Source: Archivesica marissinica (taxonomy: Eukaryota; Mollusca; Bivalvia; Venerida; Vesicomyidae). From it: a stretch of DNA of 64,000 nucleotides. The notes under the pieces were generated by a model. It was not told the origin of the DNA. It ran no database searches and saw only the letters and a program-made list of their open reading frames with translations. The stretch is taken from positions 59,274,954 to 59,338,953 of the forward strand of contig CM026404.1 in NCBI GenBank assembly GCA_014843695.1, written 5' to 3'. Position 1 is the first letter of the stretch; each line of letters opens with the position of its first letter. Positions 62,785 to 64,000 of the stretch are shown here, one piece after another. Made by a program: the position numbers and the translations under genes.

Positions 62785-64000
62785 ATGTTAAACCATGCTT
62801 GTCTGTTTGATCGCTGTCCATTTGTAATGTTAAACCATGCTTGTCTGTTTGATCGCTGTCCATTTGTAATGTTAAACCATGCTTGTCTGTTTGATCGCTG
62901 TCCATTTGTAATGTTAAACCATGCTTGTCTGTTTGATCGCTGTCCATTTGTAATGTTAAACCATGCTTGTCTGTTTGATCACTGTCCATTTGTAATGTTA
63001 AACCATGCTTGTCTGTTTGATCGCTGTCCATTTGTAATGTTAAACTATGCTTGTCTGTTTGATCACTGTCCATTTGTAATGTTAAACCATGCTTGTCTGT
63101 TTGATCGCTGTCCATTTGTAATGTTAAACCATGCTTGTCTGTTTGATCACTGTCCATTTGTAATGTTAAACCATGCTTGTCTGTTTGATCACTGTCCATT
63201 CGTAATGTTAAACCATTCTTGTCTGTATGATTGTTGTCCATTTGTAATGTTAAACCATGCTTGTCTGTTTGATCGCTGTCCATTTGTAATGTTAAACCAT
63301 GCTTGTCTGTTGATTGTTGTCCATTTGTAATGTTAAACCATGCTTGTCTGTTTGATCGCTGTCCATTTGTAATGTTAAACCATGCTTGTCTGTTTGATCG
63401 CTGTCCATTTGTAATGTTAAACCATGCTTGTCTGTTTGATCGCTGTCCATTTGTAATGTTAAACCATGCTTGTCTGTTTGATCGCTGTCCATTTGTAATG
63501 TTAAACCATGCTTGTCTGTTTGATCGCTGTCCATTTGTAATGTTAAATCATGCTTGTCTGTTTGATCACTGTCCATTTGTAATGTTAAACCATTCTTGTC
63601 TGTAGGATAGTCCGCCTCCGTGGTCGAGTGGTTAAGGTCGCTGACTTGTATACCACTGTAACCTATCATCACTGATGGTCACGGGTTCGAGCCCCGCTCA
63701 GGCCGTGTCTCATTTATATGAAAAAGTTGGCAGTTTCTTACGGAGGTTGGTGCACCCAAGTACTGGTTAACCGCTGGAGCCTGCCCAGGAAAGGTGTTGT
63801 TAGGTAAACTGCCCGCCGGCGATATAGCCCAAAATGGTGCTGATGCAGGCGTAAAACCCGAAATATAACATAACATTGTCTGTATGATTGTTGTCCATTT
63901 GTAATGTTAAACCATGCTTGTCTGTTTGATCACTGTCCATTTGTAATGTTAAACCATGCTTGTCTATGATTGTTGTCCATTTGTAATGTTAAACCATGCT
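62785..64000. repeat. Minisatellite, 42-bp unit, at least 26 copies, runs off the window
   Basis: Unit ATGTTAAACCATGCTTGTCT plus GTTTGATCGCTGTCCATTTGTA, cut into two pieces here. Shorter variants (GATTGTTGTCC) recur. A SINE interrupts it at 63609-63876. Confidence 0.96.
63609..63876 (+). mobile_element. SINE family B, copy 4 (full length, young-looking)
   Basis: Head TCCGCCTCCGTGGTCGAGTGG, B-box GGGTTCGAGCCCCGC, body and tail almost identical to copy 3. Flanked by TTGTCTGTA on both sides, taken from the array unit. Confidence 0.94.

Noticed and set aside
63679..63876. 65-residue minus frame seen also at 54750-54947
   Set aside because: It is the antisense of SINE B, recurring wherever that SINE is inserted.

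Overview
This is a stretch of animal nuclear genome. It carries spliced genes with GT-AG introns, tRNA-headed SINEs, TTAA- and TA-flanked MITEs and many minisatellites. The gene content, the SINE types and the repeat style suggest a lophotrochozoan, most likely a bivalve mollusc; the species cannot be named from the sequence alone.

Two protein genes can be reconstructed. The menin orthologue (MEN1) lies on the minus strand, 52415 down to 26401. Its six coding exons join with compatible phases and give a 736-residue protein. The 5' part of a CLPTM1 orthologue lies on the plus strand: five coding exons from 52616 to 59978, 211 residues, continuing past the right edge. The two start codons are divergent and 200 bp apart, so the genes probably share a bidirectional promoter at 52416-52615.

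Layout: 1-22.5 kb has no recognisable host gene. It holds SINEs of several families, MITEs and eleven minisatellite blocks. 22.5-25.5 kb is a TTAA-flanked MITE whose interior has grown into 24 copies of a 119-bp unit. 26.4-52.4 kb is menin; its introns hold a 2.2-kb 27-bp array (intron 5), a nested transposon stack (intron 5), a 1.7-kb 24-bp array and a 5.5-kb DIRS-type tyrosine-recombinase retrotransposon with split direct repeats (intron 3), a hAT-like element (intron 1) and a 590-bp palindrome built on two SINEs (intron 1). 52.6-64 kb is CLPTM1, whose introns hold further SINEs and MITEs, and a 42-bp array that runs off the window end.

By my estimate about a quarter of the window is tandem repeat. 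The most unusual single signal is a SINE copy at 39275-39553 with a dense one-directional cluster of A-to-G changes that looks like adenosine deamination fixed in DNA. Other notable points are a MITE family carrying 1, 7 or 24 internal repeat units, a chimeric SINE, and a composite segment present in inverted copies in both genes' introns. Long open frames over the minisatellites arise from repeat units of 18, 21, 24, 27, 32, 42 or 48 bp and are not annotated as genes.
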